Part shown: one piece after another, positions 24,605 to 36,465 of the stretch
How the letters are laid out: every line of letters begins with the position of its first letter
Position numbering within the stretch: the first letter of the stretch is position 1
Source: Antitrichia curtipendula
Lineage: Eukaryota; Streptophyta; Bryopsida; Hypnales; Leucodontaceae
Assembly: GCA_951230915.1 (NCBI GenBank)
Contig: OX579638.1
Location: 19,176,696-19,240,695, forward strand
Direction: 5' to 3'
Length of the DNA stretch: 64,000 nucleotides
The notes under the pieces: model-generated
What the model saw: only the letters and a program-made list of their open reading frames with translations
Told to the model about the DNA's origin: nothing
Database searches by the model: none
Program-made: the position numbers and the translations under genes

Positions 24605-26756
24605 TATATCCCATATTGATTGCATGTGAATTGTTCCGTGGGAACTACAAATAGGGGAAGGGATAGATTTAAAAATCAAAGAAATTAATACGATTGATAA
24701 TTGTTAAATTTGTAACTATGCAGTGTCTGGATTATACAACTCCTATTTTGTAGACAAGTATAATATACATTAAAGCAACCCATAAGGTTTATACGTTATA
24801 ATATGAAATTATAAACAAATTAGATGGAAAAATGTTGGCTTCAAATTTGTTATAAAAAATATGTATTAAAATCCAACCTCATTGAAAAAGAAAATCTGGC
24901 CCAAAAGGTTGTTCCAAATTGGAAAGTGACTACAAAATGATTCACCGGTCATTTTTGAACCAAGAAATATATTTCAAGGGGGCTACACTCTTCATTCTAT
25001 TTAGTGTTGTTTCTCAAATAGTATTACTCATGCAAATATGGGGCCATTTTAAATAGAGCTTTTATCATCAATTATTATAGACTATACTTATAAGAAACTT
25101 CATTGACAAAATTATCATCTTTCATATGCCATTTTTAGATAATGCAGTCTGAATCGTAAGAGTGACATCTAGGGTTGGTAGAGAATTCAGACATCTTTAA
25201 TAAATACAAATTTCAAAAATCTAGGACTGATATAGATTCCAGACCGTGCAGTCTAAATTATAAAAGTGCTATCTATGATAGGTATAGATTTTAGAAGTCT
25301 ACAAATGGTTTACATCTAGAACAAGTGTATAGTTCAAACCGCACGGTCTAAATTGTAAAAAGTGCCAAAATTTGCGGAATGGCGCCATTTTAATAAAAAA
25401 TTTCATACTTCCCAAATTATATATTTGCTTCTTATACTCATTATTGGAAATCCATACATTAATTGGTCAGGGAGTTCACTTAGAGTATCCATTAGAAACC
25501 ACATGCAAACAAAACTTTGGACCTCTTATATATATTTTTAATTTTAAATTAAAAAAATAAAATATGAATAGATTTTCCTACTTTGGAAGTTTATGTTTTG
25601 AATTATTGATATTTTTATTTGTTAATGATAATTAGTTACAAATTTTTGAAGTAAAAAGATACACTATAGAGCTGAAAAATAACTTTAACATCTATATATT
25701 ATATAAGAAAAAATTGTCTAAAAAATGAATAAAAAATTCTTTAAAATAACTCTCTACTGAAAGCTCATTTTGAGTTGAATATTGATTCAATAGTCATCTA
25801 AATGTGTTCTCTATAATTATTTGAGTTGGAAATTTTGGCAGTAGAAACATATATTCATTATTAAACAATGCTTAAAATTTTAGGTTGAAATTATAGTTTA
25901 TTAGAAACCACTTGTTCGCACGTGGTTTGTTGTAGTAGAACTAAGTGCACCCCCTGATATTAATTGCAAACACTATAAATGGCAAAGACCACACTATACA
26001 TGTAATTCTAAAACCATTCAAAGTAAGAAAAACAGTTGATCACTAAATAGTGTAGATTCTTTAAATCATCGGAGAAATACTAAACAAAATTATCTCAAAT
26101 ATTGTAATGTTATTCATTTAATGTAGACTACACTAAATAGAATGAAGAGTGTAGCATTTAAATGAGCATAAAGGCGTACAACACTTGCAAAGGAATTGCC
26201 TTCTATGACAATAACAATATAATGAAGGGGACAACTCCAAAAAACACTCTCCAATGCAATCAATATTGATCTCTCTTTATTCTTAAGCCTACCATTCTTC
26301 TTTTCAAACCCATCAAGTTGACCAAATAAGAAGTGCCTGCATTGGTTCACAATACATCACATTCAATAGCCTTCACTATTGTTGCCCTTGAGTCCTCTCT
26401 ACAAAGTTCATCTAACAATACTTATTCCTATTGATTATTGTATTTTTGATTACATTTTCTATTGCATTTTTATTGAATGTTTTGATTACTATTCTTTTTA
26501 TTGGTTTTAATTATTGATTTTTTATTAACAACTTTGTGTAAACCTCTCACCACTCTCATACCTCTTGTCCATGTTGTCCTATAGTTATTGATGGGGGAAT
26601 GAAATGATGTGAAATATTCCACACCATTCATTTGGGAGAAGTGGAACAATTGGTTGTTTGATACTAAATGTTATGTAGGAAGATTCATAATTGTCATACC
26701 CTTTCAAGCATTTTTACATGTACCAATAAATTAAACCTTCCATTTTTGCATGCAAA
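24605..26756. other. AT-rich intergenic DNA
   Basis: No gene. A motif like CAGACCGTGCAGTCTAAAT occurs three times at about 100-bp spacing (near 25145, 25242 and 25338), suggesting a degenerate tandem repeat. Confidence 0.45.
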
Positions 26757-26890
26757 GTTTTTTTTTATTAATGTAGAATCTTATTCTCTCCTTTATATTA
26801 ATGTAGAATTTTTTCTTCTCCTTCCTTTTATTAATGTAAAATCTTTTCCTCTCCTTTTTTGTTAATGAAGAATCTTTTTTTCTCTTTTTT
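26757..26890. repeat. Minisatellite, about 36-bp unit, four copies
   Basis: Four degenerate units built on TTATTAATGTAGAATCTTTT followed by a C/T-rich TTCTCTCC stretch. The lysine-rich frame on the opposite strand is a by-product. Confidence 0.7.
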
Positions 26891-27994
26891 TTATGTAATT
26901 TAGAAAAGTCCATTTAGGATTTGGATTGCGAGCTTTCTATTGGGGCCTTTTTTTTAAAGTCTCCAAAATAAAATGAGGTCTACCTCTACCTCCACAGACT
27001 TGAAAATTCTAGTATTGTTCCTATTTTCTCTTATTTTTGCTTATGGCCTTCCTCTACATTCTTGAAAATTTTGGTAATGTCCATATTTTTGCTTATTTTT
27101 GCTCATGTATTGGAGATGTTCTTAATCTTTAGGTGACAAGAAGACCAAAACTGTCCTTACATAGTCTAGAAGTCCAATTCAAAGTGTTGTAACTCTTGCA
27201 TCGATGTCCAAATTTAAAATTTTTTATTGGGAATCTGCATTCTATCTTTTAGTTTGTCAGATAAAATTTTCAGATCAATATAAAATGTATTGATATTCTA
27301 GAGAGCCATTTGTAGTTTACAAGTTCAATTAGAGCTTACAAAACTGCATTTGATGGCTACAACTTTGGAGGTTGATATTTCCTTCATTCACTATTTTTTT
27401 AAGTGTTGGATTATGTTCCCTTTAAAGTTCAGTTAGTGTGGCAAAAAATTATGTCAATCTAAGTTGTTTTGAATGTTTGGGAGCAATTTGAAGTTTAGAA
27501 GCTGGACATTTTTGGATTACAGTGAACTTTAGGGGCTTGTTTTTCTTCATATAGTATTCATTTCTAATAATTAAAAAAAGAAGAAGTTGTGCATACTAGT
27601 CTAGTTTGTGTGGCTAAAATTTCATATCAAACCAAGAAGTTTTGAATGATTGAGAAGCATTTTAATAGAATGAGGTTCAGCTTCAGATGTATTTTTTGCA
27701 ATTTTTTTTTGCTATTTTTGACATTTCAATGCCATTTTGCAAACACAATTAGTCTATTTAATGATATCTTATTTCACCAATGTGTTTGCATGTTGATTTG
27801 AGAGCACTTTATAGTAGTGTTTCAAAAATTGAATTTCACCTCCTAAATGTGTTGCTAGGAAAATTTCAGCATCCTTCTCCAACACTAAAATATTATAGTC
27901 TTGCAATCAATGTGATCAGTTGACTCCAACTTTGATTCACGTCATTTACAACATGTACACTACAAGATTGTAAAGTTGAGATTTCTATACCTTA
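26891..27994. other. Intergenic DNA
   Basis: Nothing recognisable beyond AT-rich sequence. Confidence 0.4.
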
Positions 27995-28491
27995 GGGCAT
28001 TTGCAATGCAGCCCCTGTATATGGCCCGATATCGATATAACTAACTTTTGAACAGTAAATAATTAGAACTTGAAAATTGTCTCATTGAAATCGCATCGGA
28101 AAATACTTGGAGAAGGTTCAAGAAAATTCAAAATTAAACATTGGACAAGTACTTCAAAAGCAAGGTAAAAATCTGAAATTATAGAGGTCTTAGCAAATCA
28201 CGGATACCAAAGCAACATTTGGTCATTGACCCCCACATCTGGCCATATTTAGAGGGTCAATGGCCAAATGTTGCTTTGGTAACCGTGATTTGCTAAGACC
28301 TCTATAATTTCAGATTTTTACCTTGCTTTTGAAGTACTTGTCCAATGTTTAATTTTGAATTTTCTTGAACCTTCTCCAAGTTTTTTCTGATGCACTTCCG
28401 ATGAGACAATTTTCAAGTTCTAATTATTTACCGTTCAAAAGTTAGTTATACCGATATCGGGCCATATACAGGGGCTGCATTGCAAATGCCC
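27995..28491. mobile_element. Foldback MITE, nearly all inverted repeat, TTA flanks
   Basis: A 497-bp element made of two arms of about 237 bp, almost perfectly complementary, around a spacer of about 23 bp centred near 28247. The ends are GGGCATTTGCAATGCAGCCC and its complement, with TTA on both sides (27992-27994 and 28492-28494), as expected for Tourist/PIF-type insertion. Very low divergence between the arms implies a recent origin or arm homogenisation. A transcript would form one very long hairpin. Confidence 0.85.
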
Positions 28492-28517
28492 TTAGAGCAT
28501 CTATAATGCTTCCGTTA

Positions 28518-28975
28518 GAGCATCTCCACCGGTTCACGTTAAATTGGACACGCCAAACAGTGAATGCCGTGTGTTAGGGGAGAGGAAGGCCCCGCCTTGT
28601 TGCCGGTCCCCCACCGGGTGACTCCACAAATTTCAGATTCCAATGCAAAATTTGAAAATAAACGTTGACTGTTGAACATTGCAGTTGAAAGCACCCATAG
28701 CTTGCGCACAACATTGATGAACATTCTTGTGGCCAATAACTTGATTGGTTGGGGTGGATTGTGCCCACAAATTGAGGTCCTTTTTGTCAGTGTTCCTGCC
28801 AAATACAGCCAACGCCAAATATGGGAGGGCCCTGTAGCTTGCAGTGCAGCAAGCGATTTTTGGAGAAGCCGGTTACAAAATCTCTCGAAATTCGCAACTG
28901 GTGGGTCCTTGTTTTGCTTGAGACCACGGAAAACCCTTTGAAGGGACTGTTAACAGTGAACCGGTGGAGATGCTC
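28518..28975. mobile_element. Tourist/PIF-Harbinger-like MITE with 20-bp TIRs
   Basis: A 458-bp element with perfect 20-bp terminal inverted repeats GAGCATCTCCACCGGTTCAC and a TTA duplication (28515-28517 and 28976-28978). GAGCATCTCC ends are familiar from plant Tourist-like MITEs. The interior has overlapping frames on both strands, none of them gene-like. Confidence 0.85.
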
Positions 28976-28978
28976 TTA

Positions 28979-29589
28979 GTACACATAATATCGGCATTGT
29001 GTTGAGTCAAGATTGATTTCTAATTAAATTTGCAATCTTATGCAATTGTTATTAGAGCCTCCAATTCCAAGGCCTTGGTATGCTATCACCCAGGCCATCA
29101 CCTTAGGCAAGCTGATTTGCAAAATGTGAAGGGCCCGTGAATTGTCTCATTGTAGGATTAGTCATTATTGTCAACGTTTTTTAAATATAGGTGTCAATGC
29201 GTGTTAATCAATTCATCCTTCATTTGTTTCCATGATTTAAAAAAATATAGATTCATTTATTTTTATAATTTAAAAAAATTCATTTGATGTTTGAATTGCG
29301 GGCTTTGCATTGGATCAATTTTTCTAAAGAAAAAATCAGACAAGGGCGCCAAATGCTAATTGGCGTATAGAATTGGAACTTGGGGTTACTTTGCTTCTCA
29401 TGTGCCCCACGGCGGGCACGCCTACAAGGGGCGCCAAGTGTAGAATGCAATGTCAGGTACTTTTGTAGTATAGAAAATTGAACTAAAAAAATAGTAAATT
29501 TTTAATTAACTGAAGAATTTGAATCCATCAATAATCTTACATTTCTTCAGAAGCATCTCCAACTTCCTTCGTGTTTTAAATTGAGTAGA
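28979..29589. other. Intergenic DNA
   Basis: No gene. A GCGCCAA...TTGGCG palindromic word lies near 29346-29364, without a full element around it. Confidence 0.4.
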
Positions 29590-29685
29590 GAAACTCTTTA
29601 TATGCATATAGGGCGGTAGGATGTAGAACAACCCATGTGGGATAATGTAAATTAGAATGAATAGGAGCTCAACTTTTCATAGCAT
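29590..29685. repeat. Single arm of the 12.4-kb hairpin repeat
   Basis: A diverged copy of one arm of the hairpin at 12377-12566, marked by TATATGCATATAGGG, CAACCCATGTGGGATAA and AGAATGAATAGGAGCT. The second arm is missing. Confidence 0.55.
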
Positions 29686-30170
29686 TAGAGCCAAATTTGG
29701 GTCTCTAGATGCCTGGTACTTTTGCCGTAGAAATGAATTGTTTGATATTTGCAAAAGCCTTAATTCCAAACATTTAGTCATTTTCAGAAGTTGCCATCAA
29801 TTCTGTGGGCCAATGGGAACAAGGCGGCATAGGCCAAGTTGGCAATAAAGAGGCAGAATACTGTCGAGTTGGCAACGGCTGTGTGTACCTCAACACTGGT
29901 TGTAGTGAACATGTCTTTTTGAATAGTGTATTTTGGCAACTATTTTATTATAACCTACAAGTACCAAATGACTTGGGATGTAAGTGTAGACAAGGATTTA
30001 GGAGTTGGAATTTAGAATCCACCATCTGAAATTATTGTACTCACACTGTACACACTAGTTGACGATTATGGGGGTATGTGAAAGGAAATTTAGTGGTCAA
30101 TGTCGAGATGCTTGCAAGGAACACATTATACAATTTGTTGGAATTGTTTTGCACCAAATGAGGTGGCTCA

Positions 30171-33100
30171 TTGACGTTGCCACGGTTATCGCGGGAGTTT
30201 AGTCTCATTCACATTGCTGCATTTACTGCGGGAGTTTGGTTCATTCATGTTGCCAACGTCCAGTGCCGGAACTTTAATCTACTTGTAGAGATGGCACTTC
30301 AGGATGTTACAAACAAGGAGAAGGATAATTCCTACACGACATCTGTAGCTCTTCATAGTAACGAGTTTCCAACGTTTAGAGTGTCAGCTGCCACCAACAT
30401 GGATTTGTGGTTGGATGGCAATCTCTACCCACTGGATCCAGTCACTAGGAAGCCACCGCAATTTCAAATGTTAAAGACTTACATAGAGTTCCTTTGTCAC
30501 GGTGAATCTGGACTCTTAGGATACACTAACCACCTTGTTAGCACCAGCGATGCAATGAAACGCTTGGAACAAGAATTAGAAAAGACACGAGCGGACTGTC
30601 TTTGTGAAAAAGTAGTATTGCAAAATTCAATTGCAAAGCATGTGGCTGATCTTGATGTTGTTAACAGTAGGTGGGTTGAGCGTGAAAAGGACCTTTTTGC
30701 CACTAGCAAAGAAGAAATCGTTGAATTCCAAAGCAAATTGGAATCTCTGAAGGCTCGATGTACAACACTTGAACAAGAGTTGGAGAGGAATGAGATTAGT
30801 TACAAGAGCAACCTTGTGATTCTCCAACAAAAGCATCAGGAAGCTACTGATCAACATCAGCAACAACTTGAGTCCAGCATGTTGCAGGTAGCCGAAGAGT
30901 TGGTGCGAGTGCATGAAGTACACCATGAAGAGCTTGCATGTGGGAAACAAGAACTTGTGGAAGTCAGGAAGGCATTGTGGAAGCTAGAGAAGAAAATGGA
31001 GAGGATGGTGAGTACTCCACTAGGCGCGCAACTAAGAGCAAGCAAGGGTCTGTTTGAATTATCCAAGATTGGTGGCGCTGCAAGAGCTTGTGTAGAAAAA
31101 ATTAGAAGCTTGTTGCAACCCCGAGTTGTTCAGTCTATACAAGACGGAAACAAGAGTAGAGGCGGTAAGAAGCGCTTGTGTGGCAATAGGGATACACAAG
31201 AGGGGATAGGCGATGTTATTGGGCGATTACTGTCGCAAGAAGAGACAATGGCCTTGGTGTCAAATCCTAATAATACTTTTGTTGCAACTCGAATGGCCAA
31301 CTACTACCTTGATAAAATTGGTAAGGACTTGGATACAGAAGCGATACTGGCAGCATGTGACATGACAGGAGTGTCACAAAAAGGATACGACGAGATCTAC
31401 AAGACAATAAAAGGAAGAGTGCAGCTTGTTGACAAACGCTTGAAGCCAACATTCATCCCGAATTTGCACAAGGTTTGGGCTTACTCACCCTAGTTCATCA
31501 GTTCAATTTCCACTGTGTCTCCGAACACTAGATGCATGAGACGAATTTGTACACAATGCTCAGTTAATCTAGGACAATCAATACATGATATATGCGGTTT
31601 AAGGTTTAGGGATTTTGCACTTAGCGCATTCTGTAGAGTTGTGGTTTAGGGACCTATGTTAAATGTGTTGGAAACAAGTTGCTTCAGTTCAATCTATAGA
31701 CGATGCTGAACAATAGAACAAGAACAATCCTCAATAGTTTGGTAGGGAGGCAATGCATAGACGACACATGCGGTTTGTGGTATATATATTGACAAAACAT
31801 GCAATATGTTCATTAGATCAAGTTGTTGCGATCTGAACTCAATTCAAAATTGAAGGATCTTGTCCGTGACTATTATCACATTGATAGTACGTTGGAGGTG
31901 GTGGCACAAGCTCCAGTGACCAATGCCAAAGGAAAGAAGAAGAAATTTGAGATAACACGAGTCGTCTTGACATCAAAGAACAGCTTGTTTGTTGACATCG
32001 AAGTCGTGCAGAGGACTATGGTGAAGCTATACGGTTTCACCACCGAAGGTGACTACTTCATCCTAGAGTAGAATTCTAAGTCATGTTTCCAATAGTCAGA
32101 GGACCGCTAGAACTCACTCATATACCTTGACATTTGCATGAACTAAACTCATTGAAAATCATGGTGCTTGGATGTGTAGAAGTTGGGGACCACCCATTGG
32201 TTTTTATGTTGAAGATGGACGAAGCAGAGATTGTGCATGGGAGGAAGTTTGAAAGGGTCAGTTTGACGCTCATGAACCGTGCCTTGGACATCAGCATTCT
32301 AAAAACCAATGATAGGTATTTTCCAGTTCAATCTGAACTTGAAATATGGCCTATTGCCTGCTTTGAGGTTGCTAAGGAGTCACATGAGGTCCTCCTACGG
32401 GTGTTTAAACAGACACAGTTTCCAGCATTGATCAAGGCACAAGATGGGGGCCAGCTGTTATGTGTTGACGGTCTTGGCAACTTCAAAGTACAGTGGCATT
32501 TGTTTGCAAATATGAAGATCATCAAATGCTTGTACGGATTGAAGCATGGAGCTAATGCCATTCATTCTTGCATCTATTGTAACCAAGAGCGGACAAAGCC
32601 AGTGGTGGAAACATCGGCAAGTGCTACTTCAAAGGCTAGGAGAAGAAAGCATACGTGGCATGGAGGTCTATTTGCTGGTAATGTCTTCTTGAAACCAGTA
32701 TCCATTGAAGAAGAATCTCGATGGAAACCTATTTTGCCCACCATCCTACTTGAGAGGGTGCATATTTGTACACTGCATGCCTTAACAAGGATGATGGAGA
32801 AAATCCTTCACTTGCACTTCATATTCATTTGAAACATGGAGAATGAGGCCCATCAACAAGTTGCTATAGAAAATTTTGGAGAGGACGTTGTCAACAGCCG
32901 GACTTCATGGTGGCAACGTGCGTATAATGAAGGACACAGTGCTCAGTGGTGCTTCCAACAGTGTCCTTGTCAAACCCTTCCTCAGTGGCATGATTGCTGG
33001 TAGGATGTTCCAACCATCCACTTGGTCAGGGCAAGATCGAGTTTGGAAGGACATCTTGCACTCAGAAAACAACACACTCAATCAAGGTAGGCAATATCTT

Positions 33101-33994
33101 GAACGAGTAGAAATGTGGAAAGCGTTGGAAACAATATATCCATATTTGGTCGATTTGTCCTTGGATCAAGAGCAAATTGACACTTTCAAGGACAAGATTG
33201 AGACTTGGGGGCGCCTTTATGTTAAGTGTTTTAGAGAAGACCACATCACTCATTATATGGTAAGTTCTGAACATGCATGGTAATTCTTTTTCAGGGTGAT
33301 GTTGGAATTAAAATGGAAGCTATGCTTTCTGTAGTTTAGTGTTTACTATTGCGTATTGCTAAAGTAATTAAATTGTTTCTAAATGATTCAGATGTAGGGT
33401 GCCATTTCCTTAAGGATGTGTGACTAATTTGGGTCATTTTTGTCTTTGTAGCATAACCTTGTGCAGCATGGTCCATGGTATGTGCAAATATATGGAAGCC
33501 TTGTTGTTTGAAACAACCAAGGGATGGAAAAATCCCATCATGCAGCGAAGGCAGCTAATCAACATCACACTTAGCATGATGGCACTAAATATAGAACAAG
33601 TGCCATTGTGCAACAATATCAACATTGGTACATAAACATTCAACATAGATTTGCAAAGAAGGTGGACTTGCTAGAATCAAAGAACATCAAGATAGTGCAC
33701 AATGACCCTACAATGATTGTCCAATTGTAGAAGAAGAGGATGGCCTATACTACATCAAATGGGTTGGATGCAGTTAGAAGGTGGAGGGAGAATAGAACAC
33801 GAAAAGGGAAAGCTTGGGTGAGAGTTGCAGCAGAGGAGGGTGTTGAAGACATGAACAGCCTCTAGAATCGGAGTATTGAAGCAAGGTGGTTGTTGACAAC
33901 GTACTCAAATTAGATGGACCATGTAGAAGCATCTGACGTGTAGGAGTTCGGACATATAAGGTACATTAGTGATGTTGAAAACACTGAATGTTAA
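30171..33994 (+). pseudogene. Decayed large transposon-type gene (coiled coil plus transposase-like region)
   Basis: Not a family I can name. The first part (30171-31493, 440 codons; a start at 30291 is also plausible) is open and forms a long coiled coil from about residue 130 to 285. Conserved-looking blocks follow: 31823-32071; about 32180-32840, with KMDEAEIV, LCVDGLG and a zinc-knuckle-like CIYC; then, in another frame, about 32870-33259, with GGNVRIMKD and WKALETIYPYL. A donor after HITHYM leads to 33452, where a frame with GMEKSHHAAK runs to 33994. Six in-frame stops in this last stretch, a TGA near 32830 and at least one frameshift make it non-functional. Asp/Glu-containing blocks before and after a CxxC, and a His-rich helical C-terminus, suggest a DDE-type transposase; that is inference. 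Confidence 0.55.
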
Positions 33995-34974
33995 CATTAT
34001 ATATTCTAGAATTCAAATGTTCAAAACTATCCATCTTTACAACTATCACTTGTGAAGAGATGTACATGCTTATATCATTGAGCGTGATAGTGCAAGTTTG
34101 AAGTAAGTTAAAACTTAAAGTATACAAGAAACACTATTTTGGACCAATCCCCATTTGAAATCCTGCAGCATTCAGCCATAGCTAGATTTCCTGTTGATGG
34201 AGATCTCCCCCCCCGTGTCCAATTGAAAGATTGAATCTAGAGTGTCTTAATGATGAAGCTTCATCTAGAAGTATTCGGAAGTTGGTGCCACCTGGAGAAT
34301 CCCACGAAATGTTAAAATGCATTGTCCCTGGAGAGTTCGGAGATGCTACTGCTAGAAGTTCCTGACGTTGTTGTGGATATCCGTTTGCAGCAACCATAGT
34401 TGAAAACGTCTCTCCTAAGTTTTCCACAATGCCATTATCAACCAATGCGGCACCATCACCGAGCTCTCACGTCATTCGTGGTATGGAAGGTAGACTGAGC
34501 TCCCCACCCTTCACTTCTTTGAGACCTGGCTCCATGACTGCAAGACATACAATGCATGTATATATGGTTTAGGTATTAATGAACTAAGAAAAAAAGAAGC
34601 ATGCTTAGCCAGAGAGGTAAGTGGAATTAGCTCATCTGTCTTTAGGGGTGCTTCGGCCCACTACAACAAAACGAGTGTTTTATGACTGCAAAATACGACT
34701 GCAATGAGTCGTAAAATCAAAAAATATGACTGGCCGCAGAAATTACTGTAGATGACTGCAATATGACTGACATGAGTCATTACCGACGAGTCGCTTCGGA
34801 CATCAGTCATATTGGCAGTCATATTTTTTGGGGGGTATAATTATCCACAATTAGCCATATTTTGCCAACAAGGCGTATATTTTGACTATCTTTGAGGGCT
34901 TGACTTTTTATTGAGTTGCCCGGGCAAACAAAAATAAATCCTACGTGGCATGTGACTCCACGTAGTCAATTTTT

Positions 34975-35330
34975 TTGGATGACGTGGAATATGACTGCGG
35001 TCAGTCATATTTTGGCTGACGTGGAATATGACTGCGGTGAGTCATATTTTGGCTAATGTGGCATATGACTGCGGTGAGTCATATTTTGGCTAATGTGGCA
35101 TATGACTGCGGTGAGTCATATTTTGGCTAATGTGGCATATGACTGCGGTGAGTCATATTTTGGCTAATGTGGCATATGACTTTGTACAGTCATATTTTTT
35201 GTAGATGTGGAATATGACTCTTGTTAGTCATATTTTTGAATGATGTGGAATATGACTCTTGTGAGTCATATTTTATTAATGTGAAATATGACTTCTATGA
35301 GTCATATTTTGGTTGATGTGGTACTTCATG
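34975..35330. repeat. Palindromic subterminal repeat array of the CACTA element
   Basis: About nine tandem units of roughly 37 bp. Each is an inverted repeat ATATGACT-(6 nt)-AGTCATAT followed by TTTGGCTAATGTGG-like spacer. The central units are nearly identical; the outer ones have diverged. Subterminal repeats of CACTA elements are known transposase-binding sites, so these are probably multimerised binding sites. Confidence 0.9.
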
Positions 35331-35819
35331 TGGATGTCATTGGTAGTTTATGACTAATTGCAGTCATATTTTGGAAAATACAAAGTCATATATTGGAAAA
35401 GAGTCCATGTAGTTAAAAATGAATACGTATGATTTTAAAGATATACAAGAGATAATCATATTGGAAAGAAAGAATGTAAGAAGGAAAGCAACTCTCACCA
35501 TTAACATTTTTTAATCACCAATACAAAACATATATACTACAATGAATCATTCACAAAATCCAATAAGGCCTATATTTCTTACAATAATGTGAAGATGGCT
35601 CTATTGGGTTGCAAGTAGCTTCCGATGACTTTGTTTCAATTTTTGATGCCTACACAAACAATTAAAGAAATGGAAGGTTAATTTTTAGTGAATGAACAAC
35701 AAAGCTCAACCTTCAAAGGCTTACAACAATACAAAATATGTAGCTCAAATTTAGGGTAGGAAAAATAAGAATGATGATGGAAAAAACAAGAAGAAGAAAT
35801 AGACAAGTACTAAGAGATA

Positions 35820-36070
35820 ACAATAAGCAAGAGTTAAGATGCAACAAGAAATAAGAAGCAACAACTAAGACACAATAAGAAACAAGAAGCAACAACTAGG
35901 ACACAACAAGAAACAAAAAACAACAACTAGGATACAACAAGAAACAACAACTAGGACACAACAAGAAACAACAACTAGGACACAACAAGAAACAAGAAAC
36001 AACAACTAAGATACAACAAGAAACAAGAAGCAACAACTAAGACACAACAAGAAACAAGAGTTAAGATCCA
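35820..36070. repeat. A-rich minisatellite within the CACTA element
   Basis: Repeated AACAAGAAACAA(GAAGC)AACAACTAGGACAC-type units, degenerate and of variable length. On the complementary strand they give leucine/serine-rich frames (35713-35895 and 36095-36313) that are not genes. Confidence 0.8.
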
Positions 36071-36311
36071 ATAAAAAGAAACAACAAGTAAGAATTAAAA
36101 AACAACCAAGAAACAAAAAAAAGAACTAAGAAGAAGATAAGAGTTAAAATGGTAGAGAAAGAATGAGTTTAGATGCAATAATAAAAAACAAGAAGCATGA
36201 TTAGAACTAAGAAGCAACAAGAAAGAAGAGTTAAGATGCAACAAAAGACAACAACTAAGAAACAATAACAAGTATGAGCTAAGAGACAATAAAAGGCAAG
36301 GAAGAAGGGCC

Positions 36312-36465
36312 AAAAGAAGTGGCGGCTAGGGTTTCAAAACCCTAAAAAAGTGACGGCTAGGGTTTCAAAATCCTAAAAAAGTGGCGGCTAGGATCTCAAA
36401 ACCCTAAAAAAGTGGTGACTAGGTTTCAAAATTCTAAAAAATAGGTGAGTAGGATTTCAAAATCT
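36312..36465. repeat. Minisatellite, 31-bp unit, about five copies
   Basis: Tandem units containing GTGGCGGCTAGG then TTTCAAAACCCTAAAAAA, increasingly diverged to the right. It lies inside the CACTA element. The internal AAACCCTAAA-like word resembles plant telomere repeat by chance. Confidence 0.85.

Noticed and set aside
30497..31452. Minus-strand frames opposite the 440-codon ORF
   Set aside because: They are antisense shadows of the plus-strand coiled-coil region.
34975..35330. CRISPR-like regular repeat array
   Set aside because: The units are tandem and palindromic, with no unique spacers, and lie inside a plant CACTA element.
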